Shown here one piece after another: positions 6,141 through 6,196 of a stretch of 6,196 nt of DNA. This DNA comes from Clostridia bacterium (GTDB taxonomy: Bacteria; Bacillota; Clostridia; UBA1381), in the NCBI GenBank assembly GCA_900751685.1, contig CAADSR010000226.1, forward strand, positions 1-6,196. Direction: 5' to 3'. The notes under the pieces are model-generated. The model made no database searches and was not told the DNA's origin. It saw only the letters and a program-made list of their open reading frames with translations. Position numbers and translations under genes: made by a program. Every line of letters begins with the position of its first letter. Position 1 is the stretch's first letter.

Positions 6141-6196
6141 CGGATTTGAAAATTGGAGAGACCGGCCTGATTACAAAAGTAGCCTGTGAGGCACCC
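6128..6196 (+). CDS. feoA: FeoA-like ferrous iron transport protein, N-terminal fragment (cut by the window edge)
   Basis: An open frame starts at ATG 6128, inside the last codons of the ATPase gene and in a different frame, and continues to the window end (23 codons). The peptide MAKLTDLKIGETGLITKVA followed by CEAP fits the start of FeoA, whose members typically open with a L..LK.GE.G.I..V pattern leading to a small SH3-like fold. FeoA is a small cytoplasmic partner of the FeoB Fe2+ transporter. There is no strong Shine-Dalgarno site before this ATG, and the 13-base overlap with the upstream gene suggests translational coupling. The call rests on a short fragment, so a FeoA domain within another protein such as a DtxR-type regulator is possible but less likely at an N terminus. 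Confidence 0.8.
   Translation, partial: MAKLTDLKIGETGLITKVACEAP

Overview
This window looks like chromosome of a low-to-mid GC Gram-positive, spore-forming anaerobe of the Clostridia (Lachnospiraceae-like; inference). The reasons are strong Shine-Dalgarno sites (GGAGGG, AAGGAG, GGAGG), a PdaB-like membrane-anchored polysaccharide deacetylase of the sporulation type, a UxaA hexuronate-pathway enzyme as found in gut carbohydrate degraders, and a Feo iron-uptake gene. No rRNA, tRNA, CRISPR array or complete insertion sequence was seen.

Layout. Three genes lie on the minus strand and two on the plus strand, diverging from a 352-base spacer (3161-3512). Read in the direction of transcription, the minus-strand side holds a promoter with an extended -10 and a palindrome over its -35 (about 3381-3410), a leader of about 210 nt with hairpin potential, and a REP-associated tyrosine transposase (RAYT/Y1)-like gene (2360-3160) whose HUH motif is broken. 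Then come uxaA, altronate dehydratase (932-2344), whose ribosome binding site overlaps the preceding stop codon, and a clear intrinsic terminator (about 886-921). Last is a separately transcribed PdaB-like deacetylase gene (50-805). On the plus strand is a full-length SERCA/PMCA-type calcium P-type ATPase (3513-6140). Its last 13 bases overlap the start of a feoA gene that runs off the right edge (6128-6196).

How the parts fit. uxaA should act in galacturonate catabolism, turning D-altronate into 2-keto-3-deoxygluconate, but no other pathway gene (uxaB, uxaC, kdgK, kdgA) is visible. Its only apparent operon partner is the transposase-like gene. The ATPase-feoA overlap suggests a divalent-cation unit in which a cation exporter is translationally coupled to ferrous-iron uptake. 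The most unusual parts are the RAYT-like protein with a lost catalytic histidine, the palindromic promoter in front of it, and the ATPase/feoA coupling. I did not find a clearly new multi-gene system.
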